DNA of 64,000 nt from Streptomyces sp. R21. Its GTDB lineage: Bacteria > Actinomycetota > Actinomycetes > Streptomycetales > Streptomycetaceae. A program made the position numbers and the translations under genes. This document shows positions 34,203 to 42,886 of the stretch, one piece after another (the first letter of the stretch is position 1; every line of letters starts with the position of its first letter). The stretch lies in NCBI RefSeq assembly GCF_041051975.1, contig NZ_CP163435.1, positions 8,039,001-8,103,000 on the forward strand. The letters are read 5' to 3'. The notes under the pieces are model-generated. The model was not told the origin of the DNA. It did not search any database and was given only the letters and a program-made list of their open reading frames with translations.

Positions 34203-34350
34203 GGGAGCAACTCCAGGATGCGAGATGAGTGTCCGGACATCGAGACCGGCATCCGGACGGGTGTCGTCGACGGAGCCTCACTGTCCCGGGTCGGGTGCCG
34301 GTCCCGAGATGGTAACTCCAGGCGGCGGGCCGACCGGGTGTGACGAAGTT

Positions 34351-34361
34351 GTTGTCTCAAC
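34351..34361. promoter_or_regulatory. GTTGTCTCAAC palindrome in the mtnD-importer divergent region
   Basis: An 11-base palindrome (GTTG-TCT-CAAC) about 70 bases before the second leader ORF and 150 bases before mtnD. It contains GTCTCAA, which also appears in the mtnA divergent region. It could be a shared operator; the rest of 34203-34385 shows no other clear element. Confidence 0.35.
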
Positions 34362-34385
34362 CAATGAGAAGACGGGTCCAGAACT

Positions 34386-34415
34386 TTGACGGGTGGCTGG
34401 AATCGTTCTCATGAT
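34386..34415 (+). promoter_or_regulatory. Promoter of the methylthioribose import operon
   Basis: TTGACG (34386-34391) is followed after 18 bases by CATGAT (34410-34415). This would place the transcription start about at the A of ATG 34422, making the leader peptide ORF leaderless. The -35 match is strong and the -10 is moderate. Confidence 0.5.
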
Positions 34416-34421
34416 CTGCAT

Positions 34422-34493
34422 ATGAAGACGCTGCTGCTCGTACGGCGGCTGTACGTGGACTTGCTCCGGTCGACCACAGCCCGCTGTCGCTGA
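34422..34493 (+). CDS. Cysteine-containing leader peptide ORF of the methylthioribose import operon
   Basis: A 23-codon ORF from ATG 34422 to TGA 34491-34493. After MKTLL the peptide reads LVRRLYVDLLRSTTARCR. This is a close match to the Streptomyces putative leader peptides of the pattern RRHVDLLRxxSAxC, with a TGT cysteine codon two before the stop. There is no Shine-Dalgarno, and the promoter spacing suggests a leaderless start. It lies 138 bases before the binding-protein gene. A GCCCCG-ATTCA-CGGGGC hairpin (34515-34531) and a CTCCGGAG palindrome (34498-34505) follow it. Probably a cysteine-responsive attenuator. Confidence 0.75.
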   Translation: MKTLLLVRRLYVDLLRSTTARCR

Positions 34494-34514
34494 CCTCCTC
34501 CGGAGCCCCGACCT

Positions 34515-34531
34515 GCCCCGATTCACGGGGC
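34515..34531 (+). promoter_or_regulatory. Hairpin downstream of the second leader peptide
   Basis: GCCCCG-ATTCA-CGGGGC lies 21 bases after the leader peptide stop and about 100 bases before the binding-protein start. Together with CTCCGGAG at 34498-34505, which can pair with itself or with a GCTCCGG near 34569, it gives a region with alternative folds, as expected for an attenuator. Confidence 0.4.
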
Positions 34532-34631
34532 GTTGGCCGTCCGCCGCGCGATGGCGCGTTCCCGTCCCCGCTCCGGGCCAAGCACTCCCTCCTTCATCAC
34601 CTCGGCACCACCCTGCACCTGGAGCTCCCCC

Positions 34632-35729
34632 ATGTCCCGTACCCGCGTTCCCCTCGCCGCGCTCTCGCTGGCCTCCGCCTCCGCCCTCCTCCTCGCGGGC
34701 TGCTCCCAGTCCACGGACGCCTCGAAGAACACCGCCGACACCGCCGCCTCGGCCTCCGCCGCCACCGGCAAGAAGCCCGCGCCCTTCAGCAAGGGCGAGG
34801 TCAAGGTGGCCCTGGTGCGGCAGAGCGGCGCCGGCGACTACTTCGAGCAGTGGGGCAACGGCGCCAAGGCACAGGCCAAGGCTCTCGGCGTCGACCTCAC
34901 GGTGTACGACGCCCAGGCCGACAACGCCAAGCAGGCCACCGACCTGTCCTCGGCCATCAACTCCGGCGCGCAGGCGATCATCGTCGACCACGGCTTCCCC
35001 TCCACGATCCAGCCCCAGATCGACCGCGCCGTGAAGAAGGGCATCAAGGTCGTGGTCTACGACGTCGACCAGACCAACAAGAAGGTCGTCAGCACCGAGC
35101 AGGACGACGCCAGCATGGCGCAGGCCGTCCTGGACGTGATGGCCAAGGAACTCGGCAAGAGCGCCAAGGTCGGCTACGTCAACGTCGCCGGGTACGCCGC
35201 CCTCGACAAGCGCAACACCGTCTGGAAGTCGACGGTCGAGGCCAACGCCTGGAAGCAGCAGTTCAAGGTCGGCAAGGTCACCGACTCCACGGCCACCGAC
35301 AACGTTCCCCTGGTGTCCGCCGCACTCACCCAGCACTCCGACGTGACGGGCGTCTTCGCCCCCTACGACGAGCTGGCCAAGGGCGCCGTCCTCGCCGTGC
35401 AGAACAAGAAGCTCCAGGACAAGGTCAAGGTCTTCGGCGCGGACGTGTCCAACGCCGACATCCAGAACATGACCGCGAAGGACAGCCCGTGGGTCGCCAC
35501 CGCGGGCACCGACCCCTCCGCGGTCGGCGCCGCCGTCGTCCGTACGGCCGCCCTCGAACTCGCCGGACAACTGGGCAAGTCCTCGGTCCAGTTCCCGGCC
35601 GTCGCGATCACCCAGGACTTCCTGAAGAAGAACAAGATCGAGAACATGGACCAGCTGCGCACGGCGCTGCCGGCGCTGAACCTGTCCAAGGTCAGCACCG
35701 CGGACTGGATCCCCAATGTCGCCCACTGA
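34632..35729 (+). CDS. Ribose-type sugar-binding lipoprotein (candidate methylthioribose receptor)
   Basis: A 365-residue extracellular lipoprotein. Signal peptide with lipobox LLLAGC, then a Ser/Thr/Ala-rich spacer. The mature protein is a periplasmic-binding-protein type 1 fold (RbsB-like): VKVALVRQSGAGDYFEQWGNG, DLSSAINSGAQAIIVDHG, KGIKVVVYDVD and a hinge region with GVFAPYDELAKGAVLAVQNK. GGAG precedes ATG 34632. It is first in an operon with an ATPase, a permease and mtnK, which points to methylthioribose as ligand. Confidence 0.92.
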   Translation: MSRTRVPLAALSLASASALLLAGCSQSTDASKNTADTAASASAATGKKPAPFSKGEVKVALVRQSGAGDYFEQWGNGAKAQAKALGVDLTVYDAQADNAKQATDLSSAINSGAQAIIVDHGFPSTIQPQIDRAVKKGIKVVVYDVDQTNKKVVSTEQDDASMAQAVLDVMAKELGKSAKVGYVNVAGYAALDKRNTVWKSTVEANAWKQQFKVGKVTDSTATDNVPLVSAALTQHSDVTGVFAPYDELAKGAVLAVQNKKLQDKVKVFGADVSNADIQNMTAKDSPWVATAGTDPSAVGAAVVRTAALELAGQLGKSSVQFPAVAITQDFLKKNKIENMDQLRTALPALNLSKVSTADWIPNVAH

Positions 35730-37251
35730 ACCGGTGTCGCCCACCGACCCGGCGGTCCGCCTGCGTGAGGTCAGCATGGCCTTCGGCGGAAAGAGGGTCC
35801 TGGAGTCCGTCACGCTGGACATCGCGCCGGGCAGCGTCGTCGCGCTGCTCGGCGCCAACGGCGCGGGCAAGTCCACGCTGATCAAGATCCTGTCCGGCGT
35901 CCACACGGACCACGGCGGCGACATCAGCGTGAACGGCACACCGGCCGCGCTGCAATCCCCGCTCGCCGCACGTCAGTTGGGCATCCAGACCGTTCACCAG
36001 CGCATCGGCGAAGGCATCGTCCCCGGCCTCACCGTCGCCGAGAACCTGGTCTTCGAGGAGCTGGCCCAGGCGCGCGGCAACCCGTTCCTCAACGGGCGCA
36101 GGCTGCTGGCCCGCGCCCGCGAGATCCAGTCGGCGCTCGACCTCGGCTGGAGCGACGCGGTGCTGAAGCGTGACGTCACCGAACTCGGCATCTCCGACCG
36201 GCAGTTGCTCATCCTGGCCCGCGCCCTGGCGACCCGCCCGCGCCTGCTGATCCTGGACGAGCCGACGTCCGCGCTCTCCGCCGCCGAGGCCGAGCGACTC
36301 TTCGCACTCGTCGAGCGGATGCGTGACGACGGCATCGCCGTGCTCTACGTCTCCCACCGCCTCGGCGAGATCGACGCGCTCGCCGACCGCCTGGTCGTCC
36401 TGCGCGACGGCGCTCTCACCGAGGACCAGACCAAGCCCTTCGACTGGGACAGCGCCCTGCGCGCCATGCTCGCCCAGGCCCAGGAGGTCACCACCGCCCG
36501 CCCTCTGCGAGCGGGCGACCAGGGCGAGGTCCTGCTCTCGCTGCGGGGTGTCCCGTTCCTCGAAGGTCACCCGCCACAGGACCTCGACCTCCGCGCCGGC
36601 GAAGTCACCGGAGTCGTCGGCCTGCTGGGCGCGGGCAAGACCGAGCTGGCCCGCGGCCTGTTCGGCGCCGAGCCGTTCACCGGGGGAGCCGTCGAACTGG
36701 ACGGCAGGCCCTACACACCGCGCCGCCCCGCCGACGCGATCCGCAGCGGCATCCACCTCGTACCGGAGGACCGGCACGCGGACGCCCTCGTCCCCGGCTG
36801 GTCGCTGGCCCAGAACATCTCGCTGCCGTTCCTCAAGTCCCTCTCCACCGCCGGCCTCGTCAGCCGCTCCCGCGAGGACACGCTCGGCCGCTCCACCATC
36901 GAGCAGCTCGGCGTCGTCGCCCGCGACGAGCACAGCACGATCGAGGAACTGTCCGGCGGCAACCAGCAGAAGGTCGTCGTCGGCCGCTGGCTGACCGAGA
37001 ACCCGCGCGTCCTCATCCTGGACGAACCGTTCCGAGGAGTGGACATCGGCGCCCGCCGCGACATCGGCCGCCGCGCCCGTGCCCTGGCCGCCGACGGCGC
37101 CGCCGTCGTCGTGCTGTCCGCCGACGTCGACGAAGTCCTCGAGGTCGCCGACCGGGTCGTCGTCCTCGCCGCGGGCGAGATCCGCCTCGACGCGTACGGC
37201 GAGGACGCGGAGCGCGATCGCGTGATCCAGACCATCTCGGCGTCCGTCTGA
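35716..37251 (+). CDS. Ribose-type ABC transporter ATPase with two ABC domains
   Basis: A 511-residue protein. Domain 1 has Walker A GANGAGKST, the signature region VTELGISDRQLLILARAL and Walker B LLILDEPTSAL. Domain 2 has a relaxed Walker A (GLLGAGKTE), the signature ELSGGNQQK and Walker B VLILDEPFRGVD. This is the RbsA/XylG pattern. The start ATG 35716 overlaps the binding-protein gene by 14 bases; GTG 35737 is a possible alternative. It powers uptake with the next gene's permease. Confidence 0.93.
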   Translation: MSPTEPVSPTDPAVRLREVSMAFGGKRVLESVTLDIAPGSVVALLGANGAGKSTLIKILSGVHTDHGGDISVNGTPAALQSPLAARQLGIQTVHQRIGEGIVPGLTVAENLVFEELAQARGNPFLNGRRLLARAREIQSALDLGWSDAVLKRDVTELGISDRQLLILARALATRPRLLILDEPTSALSAAEAERLFALVERMRDDGIAVLYVSHRLGEIDALADRLVVLRDGALTEDQTKPFDWDSALRAMLAQAQEVTTARPLRAGDQGEVLLSLRGVPFLEGHPPQDLDLRAGEVTGVVGLLGAGKTELARGLFGAEPFTGGAVELDGRPYTPRRPADAIRSGIHLVPEDRHADALVPGWSLAQNISLPFLKSLSTAGLVSRSREDTLGRSTIEQLGVVARDEHSTIEELSGGNQQKVVVGRWLTENPRVLILDEPFRGVDIGARRDIGRRARALAADGAAVVVLSADVDEVLEVADRVVVLAAGEIRLDAYGEDAERDRVIQTISASV

Positions 37252-37285
37252 TGCCGGCCGGACCCGTCACCCCAGGAAGCACGCC

Positions 37286-38326
37286 ATGACCACCACCGAG
37301 AGCGCCCCCGTGAAGACGGCGAACCCGTCCCCGCTCGCCGCCGGCCCGCGGATCCAGAACGCCGTCATCAAGTACGGCTTCATCTTCGTCACCGTCACCC
37401 TCTTCGCGTACTTCGCGCTGAGCGAGCAGTCCTTCCGCGACTCGGCGACCCTCCTCGACACCCTGCGGTACGTCTCCGTCGCCGCGATCCTCGGCCTCGG
37501 CGTCACCCTCACCATGGCCGTCGGCGGAATGGACATGTCCGTCGGCGCGGTCGCCGGACTCGGCGTGACCGTCGCCGCCAAGACGATGGTCACGTACAAC
37601 CAGGTCGGCGTGGTCGCCATCCTCGCGGTGATCGCGGCGGGCGCGCTGGCCGGACTGCTCAACGCCCTGCTGATCGTGGTCCTCAAGATCCCCGACATGC
37701 TCGCCACCCTCGGCACCATGTTCGTGATCCAGGGCACCAAACTCATCCTGGTCGACGGCCAGTCCATCACCCCGGGCATGACCCAGTCCGACGGCACGAC
37801 CGCGCCCGGCAGGTTCACCGAGGGCTTCCTGCGCATCGACCGCGGCACGCTCCTCGGCATCCCCGTCTCCGTACTGATCTTCGCCGCGCTCACCGTGCTG
37901 GCCTGGGTGTTCCTCGCCCGCACCCGCTGGGGACGCGTGCTGTACGCCATCGGCGCGAACCCCGAGGCCTCCCGGCTGGCCGGCATCCGCGTCGGCGCCT
38001 ACCGGGCCCTGGCGTACGTCCTCTCCGGCGTCCTCGCCTCCATCGGCGGACTGATCCTCGCCGCCCGCATCGGACAGGGCGACGTCTCCGCCGGAACCTC
38101 GCAGCTCCTCGAAGCAGTCGCCGTCGCCCTGGTCGGTACCTCCGTGCTCGGCCGCGGACGCCCGAACGTCTGGGGCACGGCGCTCGGCGCGGTCCTCATC
38201 GGGATCATCACCACCGGTCTGACCATCAAGGGCCTGCCCTACTACACGCAGGACGTCGTCGAGGGCGCGGTCCTCATCCTCGCCCTGGTCTTCAGCTTCA
38301 CCCTGTCCAAGCGCCGTACCGCATAA
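37286..38326 (+). CDS. Ribose-type ABC transporter permease
   Basis: A 346-residue membrane protein with about 8-10 hydrophobic helices. It has the RbsC family marks GVTLTMAVGGMDMSVGAVAGLG, LLNALLIVVLKIPDMLATLGTM and GRVLYAIGANPEASRLAGIRV. A CCAGGAAG site lies upstream of ATG 37286. It is third in the methylthioribose import operon, 34 bases after the ATPase gene. Confidence 0.94.
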   Translation: MTTTESAPVKTANPSPLAAGPRIQNAVIKYGFIFVTVTLFAYFALSEQSFRDSATLLDTLRYVSVAAILGLGVTLTMAVGGMDMSVGAVAGLGVTVAAKTMVTYNQVGVVAILAVIAAGALAGLLNALLIVVLKIPDMLATLGTMFVIQGTKLILVDGQSITPGMTQSDGTTAPGRFTEGFLRIDRGTLLGIPVSVLIFAALTVLAWVFLARTRWGRVLYAIGANPEASRLAGIRVGAYRALAYVLSGVLASIGGLILAARIGQGDVSAGTSQLLEAVAVALVGTSVLGRGRPNVWGTALGAVLIGIITTGLTIKGLPYYTQDVVEGAVLILALVFSFTLSKRRTA

Positions 38327-38341
38327 GGGAGTTCAGAACCG

Positions 38342-39517
38342 ATGGGCTACCGCATCCTGGAGACCGAAGACGTCGCCGACTACCTGCGAGAGCGCGGCCA
38401 CTGGGACCCGGACGCGGCCGACCCGCAGGTCCGCGAGGTCTCCGACGGCAACATGAACCGCGTCTTCCTCGCCTCGGCCGCCGACGGCACCCACAGCCTC
38501 GCCGTCAAGCAGGCCCTGCCCTGGGTACGCGTCGCGGGACCGTCCTGGCCGATGAGCCCCGAGCGCGCCGACGCCGAGGCCCGCGCCTATGAGCAGGTCG
38601 CCAAGGTCGCCCCCGACAAGATCCCCGCCATCCACGGCTACGACGCCGAGAACTACGCCCTCGTCATGGAGGACATGTCCGACCTGGAGGTCCTGCGCAC
38701 CGTCCTCAACGAGGGCGGCAGGTACGGCCCCGACACCTCCCGGCGCATCGGCGAGTTCGTCGCCCAACTCTCCTTCGCCACCAGCGACTTCGGCATGCCG
38801 TCCGCCGCACGCAAGGCGCTGATCGCCGCCTCCGTCAGCCCCGAGCTGTGCAAGATCACCGAGGACGTGGTGCTCTGCGAGCCGTACGTCGAGCACGAGC
38901 ACAACCACTGGCACCCCGGCCTCGACCACCTCGCCGCCTGCTTCCGTTCCGACCCGCGGCTGCGCACCGAGGTCGCCGAGCTGCGCCACACCTTCATGAC
39001 CAGCGCCCAGGCCCTCCTCCACGGCGACCTGCACACCGGCAGCGTCATGGTCGGCACCCGCGAAGGTGCCCCGGTGGTAAGGGTGTTCGACCCCGAGTTC
39101 TCCTTCGTCGGCCCGATCGGCTTCGACCTCGGCCTGTACTGGGCCAACACCCTCGTCTCCGAGGCCCGCGCGACCGCCCTCGGCGCAGGCGGCGACCACG
39201 GCGATCAACTCCGGCTCTCCTGGGACGCGTTCAGGGCCGAGTTCCGTCGGCTGTGGCCGGCCCGCGTCGACACCTTCTTCGACGACGCGTTCCTCGACCG
39301 CTTCCTGGACCGCGTCTGGACCGAGTCCCTGGGCTACGCCGGTGTGGAGATCATCCGCCGCATCATCGGCTTCGCCCACCTCACCGACCTGACGACCCTG
39401 CCGGACCCGGTACCCGCCTCCCGCCGCGCCCTGCTGCTCGGCCGCGAACTCGTCATCCGCCGAGCCGAGTTCACCGGCCCCGAGGACGTACGGACCGCGA
39501 TCGCGACCATCGGCTGA
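38342..39517 (+). CDS. mtnK: S-methyl-5-thioribose kinase
   Basis: A 391-residue kinase that phosphorylates methylthioribose to methylthioribose-1-phosphate. It has the aminoglycoside-phosphotransferase fold. VSDGNMNRVFLA is the glycine-loop equivalent, followed by VKQALPWVR (lysine), the catalytic loop LLHGDLHTGSVM (H227-D229) and metal loop VFDPEFSFVGPIGFDLG (D250), with the DPEF typical of MtnK. AAGGGAG precedes ATG 38342, 15 bases after the permease. Coupling to the importer indicates scavenging of external methylthioribose; the product feeds MtnA. Confidence 0.95.
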   Translation: MGYRILETEDVADYLRERGHWDPDAADPQVREVSDGNMNRVFLASAADGTHSLAVKQALPWVRVAGPSWPMSPERADAEARAYEQVAKVAPDKIPAIHGYDAENYALVMEDMSDLEVLRTVLNEGGRYGPDTSRRIGEFVAQLSFATSDFGMPSAARKALIAASVSPELCKITEDVVLCEPYVEHEHNHWHPGLDHLAACFRSDPRLRTEVAELRHTFMTSAQALLHGDLHTGSVMVGTREGAPVVRVFDPEFSFVGPIGFDLGLYWANTLVSEARATALGAGGDHGDQLRLSWDAFRAEFRRLWPARVDTFFDDAFLDRFLDRVWTESLGYAGVEIIRRIIGFAHLTDLTTLPDPVPASRRALLLGRELVIRRAEFTGPEDVRTAIATIG

Positions 39518-39552
39518 AGCGAAGGCCTGAAGCGAAGGCCTGAGGCGAAGGC
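39514..39552 (+). repeat. Three tandem 13-bp repeats at the end of mtnK
   Basis: CTGAAGCGAAGGC occurs twice exactly and a third time as CTGAGGCGAAGGC, at 39514-39526, 39527-39539 and 39540-39552. The mtnK stop codon TGA is part of the first copy. It is probably a slippage product between the stop codon and the terminator. Confidence 0.9.
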
Positions 39553-39566
39553 CCCAGAACACGTGC

Positions 39567-39599
39567 AAGGGGCGGTTCCCCCCGTGGGAACCGCCCCTT
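39567..39599. terminator. Bidirectional terminator between mtnK and glpD
   Basis: AAGGGGCGGTTCCC (39567-39580) pairs exactly with GGGAACCGCCCCTT (39586-39599), with a 5-base loop. The flanking genes converge. Confidence 0.9.
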
Positions 39600-39615
39600 C
39601 ACCGTTCGGTGACGC

Positions 39616-41232
39616 CTACTTCTTGTCGAGCAGATCCTGCACCTTGCCGCGCACGTCGTCCGTGGCGAGACCGCGGATCGTCAGCGTCGTACGGCGGCGC
39701 AGCACGTCGTCCGTCGTCTCGGCCCACTCGTTGTCGCGGGCGTAGACGACCTGCGCCCAGATCTCCGGGGCGTCCGGGTGGACACGCTCACCGAGCTCGG
39801 GGTTCTCGTTCGCCAGGCGGGCGATGTCGAAGGCCAGCGAACCGTAGTGCGTCGCCAGGTGCCGGGCGGTGTCGGCGCCCATGCGGGGGCCGGGCGCCGG
39901 GCCGTCGACGAGCAGGCGGTGGGCGACCGCGCGGGGGTTGGCGACACCCGGCAGCGGCAGCTTCTTCGGCAGCTCGGAGATGGGCTCGAAGTCCTCGCCC
40001 AGCGGGTGGCCCGGCAGCGACTCCAGCTTCTTCATGACCGTACGGCCGATGTGCCGGAAGGTGGTCCACTTGCCGCCCGCGACGGACAGCATGCCCCCGC
40101 GGCCCTCGGTGACGACCGTCTCGCGCTTGGCCTTCGAGGTGGCGCCGGGTCCGCCGGGCAGCACACGCAGACCGGCGAAGGAGTAGGTGATCAGATCACG
40201 GGAGAGCTGCTGGTCGCGGATGGAGAACGCGGCCTCGTCGAGTATCTGGGCCGTGTCCTTCTCGTTGACCGCGACGTCCGCCGGGTCGCCCTCGTACTCC
40301 TCGTCGGTCGTGCCGAGCAGCAGCATGTCCTCCCAGGGGAGGGCGAAGGTGATGCGGTACTTGTCGATCGGGGTGGCCAGCGCGGCCTTCCAGGGGGAGG
40401 TGCGCTTCAGGACCAGATGCGCGCCCTTCGACAGCCGGATGGAAGGCGCGGCATTCGGGTCCTCCATCTTGCGCAGGTGGTCGACCCACGGGCCGGTGGC
40501 GTTGAGCACCAGCCGCGCGGAGACACCGAACTCGCTGCCGTCGAGGCGGTCGCGCAGCTCGGCACCGGTCACCCGGCCCTTGGTGAAGCGCAGGCCGGAG
40601 ACCTCGGCGTGGTTGAGGACGACGGCACCCGCCTCGACGGCCGCGCGGACCGTCATCAGGGCCATCCGGGAGTCGTTCATCTGGTCGTCGCCGTACACGG
40701 CCACGGCCTTCAGGTTGTCGGTGCGCAGCTCGGGCACGTCCTGCGCCGCCTTCGAGGGGCTCAGCAGATGCCCGACGCCGTCGCCGAACGCCGACAGGGC
40801 GGAGTAGGCGAAGACGCCCGCTCCGAGCTTCGCCGCGCCGTGCGGCCCGCCCTTGTACACGGGGAGGTAGAACGTGAGCGGGTTCGCCAGGTGGGGGGCC
40901 ACCTGACGGGAGACCGCACGGCGCTCGAAGTGGTTCTCCGCCACCAGCTTCACCGCGCCGGTCTGCAGGTAGCGCAGACCGCCGTGGAGAAGCTTGGAGG
41001 AGGCGGAGGAGGTGGCACCGGCGAAGTCGCCGGCGTCGACCAGGGCCACCCTCAGCCCGGACTGCGCGGCGTGCCAGGCGGTGGAGATGCCCAGGATGCC
41101 GCCGCCGATGACGAGGAGGTCGTACGTCGCCTTGGAGAGCTGCTCGCGGGTCTCGGCGCGGCTCGGGTTGGAGCCGGAGGCCGGGCGCGTACCGAGGGCA
41201 GGCACGGACTGGAGGGTGGCTTGACTGGTCAT
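39616..41232 (-). CDS. glpD: Glycerol-3-phosphate dehydrogenase (gylB type)
   Basis: A 538-residue FAD-dependent, membrane-associated dehydrogenase that oxidises glycerol-3-phosphate to dihydroxyacetone phosphate and passes electrons to quinone. The FAD-binding start is LLVIGGGILGISTAWHAA near residue 40, followed by DAGDFAGATSSASSKLLHGGLRYL. The middle has NATGPWVDHLRKMED and LLGTTDEEYEGDP; the C-terminal DAO_C helix domain follows. GAGGAG precedes ATG 41232. It is third in glpF-glpK-glpD, 8 bases after glpK. In S. coelicolor naming this is gylB. Confidence 0.95.
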   Translation of the reverse strand: MTSQATLQSVPALGTRPASGSNPSRAETREQLSKATYDLLVIGGGILGISTAWHAAQSGLRVALVDAGDFAGATSSASSKLLHGGLRYLQTGAVKLVAENHFERRAVSRQVAPHLANPLTFYLPVYKGGPHGAAKLGAGVFAYSALSAFGDGVGHLLSPSKAAQDVPELRTDNLKAVAVYGDDQMNDSRMALMTVRAAVEAGAVVLNHAEVSGLRFTKGRVTGAELRDRLDGSEFGVSARLVLNATGPWVDHLRKMEDPNAAPSIRLSKGAHLVLKRTSPWKAALATPIDKYRITFALPWEDMLLLGTTDEEYEGDPADVAVNEKDTAQILDEAAFSIRDQQLSRDLITYSFAGLRVLPGGPGATSKAKRETVVTEGRGGMLSVAGGKWTTFRHIGRTVMKKLESLPGHPLGEDFEPISELPKKLPLPGVANPRAVAHRLLVDGPAPGPRMGADTARHLATHYGSLAFDIARLANENPELGERVHPDAPEIWAQVVYARDNEWAETTDDVLRRRTTLTIRGLATDDVRGKVQDLLDKK

Positions 41233-41240
41233 GCGGGTTC

Positions 41241-42779
41241 TTACTCCTCGTCCTCGATCCAGCCCATGGTCCGCTCGACGGCCTTGAGCCAGCTCTTGTA
41301 CTCACGGTCGCGGGTCTCCGCGGCCATGTTCGGGGTCCACTCGGCGGCCCGGCGCCAGTTGGCGCGCAGGTCCTCGGTGTTGGACCAGAAGCCGACGGCG
41401 AGACCGGCGGCGTAGGCGGCGCCGAGGCAGGTGGTCTCGGCGACCATCGGGCGCACCACGGGGGCGTCCAGGACGTCGGCCAGGGTCTGCATCAGCAGGT
41501 TGTTGGAGGTCATGCCGCCGTCGACCTTGAGAGCCGCGAGCTCGACGCCGGAGTCCTTCGTCATGGCGTCGCTGATCTCACGGGTCTGCCAGGCCGTGGC
41601 CTCCAGGACGGCGCGGGCGATGTGCGCCTTGGTCACGTACCGGGTCAGACCGGCGATCACACCGCGGGCGTCGGGACGCCAGTACGGGGCGAACAGGCCG
41701 GAGAAGGCCGGTACGAAGTAGGCGCCGCCGTTGTCCTCGACCGACAGGGCGAGGGTCTCGATCTCGGCGGCGGACTTGATCAGGCCCATCTGGTCGCGCA
41801 TCCACTGGACGAGCGAGCCGGTGACGGCGATGGAACCCTCGAGGGCGTACACGGGAGCCTGGTCGCCGATGCGGTAGCCGACCGTGGTCAGCAGGCCCGA
41901 GTACGAGTTGATGATCTTGTCACCGGTGTTCATCAGCATGAACGTGCCGGTGCCGTAGGTGGACTTGGCCTCACCCTCGGAGAAACAGGTCTGGCCGAAC
42001 AGGGCCGCCTGCTGGTCGCCGAGCGCGGAGGCGACCGGGATGCCGCCGAGCAGGTCGCCCAGCTTGCCGCCGGTGATCTCGCCGTACACCTCGGCGGAGG
42101 AGCGGATCTCCGGCAGCATCGCCAGCGGGACGCCGATGGACTCGGCGATCTTCTCGTCCCACTCCAGCGTGTGCAGGTTCATCAGCATCGTGCGGGAGGC
42201 GTTGGTGACGTCGGTGACGTGCTTGCCGCCGTTGACACCGCCCGTCAGGTTCCAGATGACCCAGGTGTCCATGGTGCCGAAGAGGATGTCCCCGGCCTCG
42301 GCGCGCTCGCGCAGGCCCTCGACGTTGTCGAGCAGCCAGCGGGCCTTGGGGCCCGCGAAGTACGACGCGAGGGGCAGGCCCGTCTCGCGGCGGAAGCGGT
42401 CCTGGCCGACGTTGCGGCCGAGCTCCTTGCAGAGCGCGTCGGTGCGGGTGTCCTGCCAGACGAGGGCGTTGTGGACGGGCTCACCGGTGTTCTTGTCCCA
42501 GAGCAGCGTGGTCTCACGCTGGTTGGTGATGCCGATGGCCTTGATGTCGTCGCGGGTGATCCCGGCCTTCTTGATGGCCGAGGCGACGACCTCCTCGACG
42601 TTGGTCCAGATCTCCGTGGCGTTGTGCTCGACCCAGCCCGGCTTCGGGAAGATCTGCTCGTGCTCCTTCTGGTCGACGGAGACGATGCGGCCGTCGCGGT
42701 CGAAGACGATGCAGCGGGACGAGGTGGTGCCCTGGTCGATGGCGGCGATGAACGGGCCGGCGGTGTGTGCGTCGGTCAC
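41241..42779 (-). CDS. glpK: Glycerol kinase (gylA type)
   Basis: A 512-residue FGGY kinase that phosphorylates glycerol with ATP. The start is GTG 42779 with AGGAG upstream. The N-terminal nucleotide and substrate site AIDQGTTSSRCIVFDRDG, GITNQRETTLLWDKNTG, the FGGY signatures, SALGDQQAALFGQ and the C-terminal KVDGGMTSNNLLMQ are all present. It sits between glpF and glpD in one transcript. In S. coelicolor naming this is gylA. Confidence 0.97.
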   Translation of the reverse strand: MTDAHTAGPFIAAIDQGTTSSRCIVFDRDGRIVSVDQKEHEQIFPKPGWVEHNATEIWTNVEEVVASAIKKAGITRDDIKAIGITNQRETTLLWDKNTGEPVHNALVWQDTRTDALCKELGRNVGQDRFRRETGLPLASYFAGPKARWLLDNVEGLRERAEAGDILFGTMDTWVIWNLTGGVNGGKHVTDVTNASRTMLMNLHTLEWDEKIAESIGVPLAMLPEIRSSAEVYGEITGGKLGDLLGGIPVASALGDQQAALFGQTCFSEGEAKSTYGTGTFMLMNTGDKIINSYSGLLTTVGYRIGDQAPVYALEGSIAVTGSLVQWMRDQMGLIKSAAEIETLALSVEDNGGAYFVPAFSGLFAPYWRPDARGVIAGLTRYVTKAHIARAVLEATAWQTREISDAMTKDSGVELAALKVDGGMTSNNLLMQTLADVLDAPVVRPMVAETTCLGAAYAAGLAVGFWSNTEDLRANWRRAAEWTPNMAAETRDREYKSWLKAVERTMGWIEDEE

Positions 42780-42886
42780 GGTGTACTCCTGAAAGTTCCG
42801 TATGTAAGGGGCTGGTCTACGCGGTGCCTGCAGTGCGGTGCTTAAAGCAGTGCTGTACCTAGTACGCGGTGCTTGTAGCGGTGCTC

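Noticed and set aside
39514..39552. Three tandem 13-bp units as a possible CRISPR-like array
   Set aside because: The copies are directly abutting with no spacers and are only 13 bases; a simple slippage repeat explains them.
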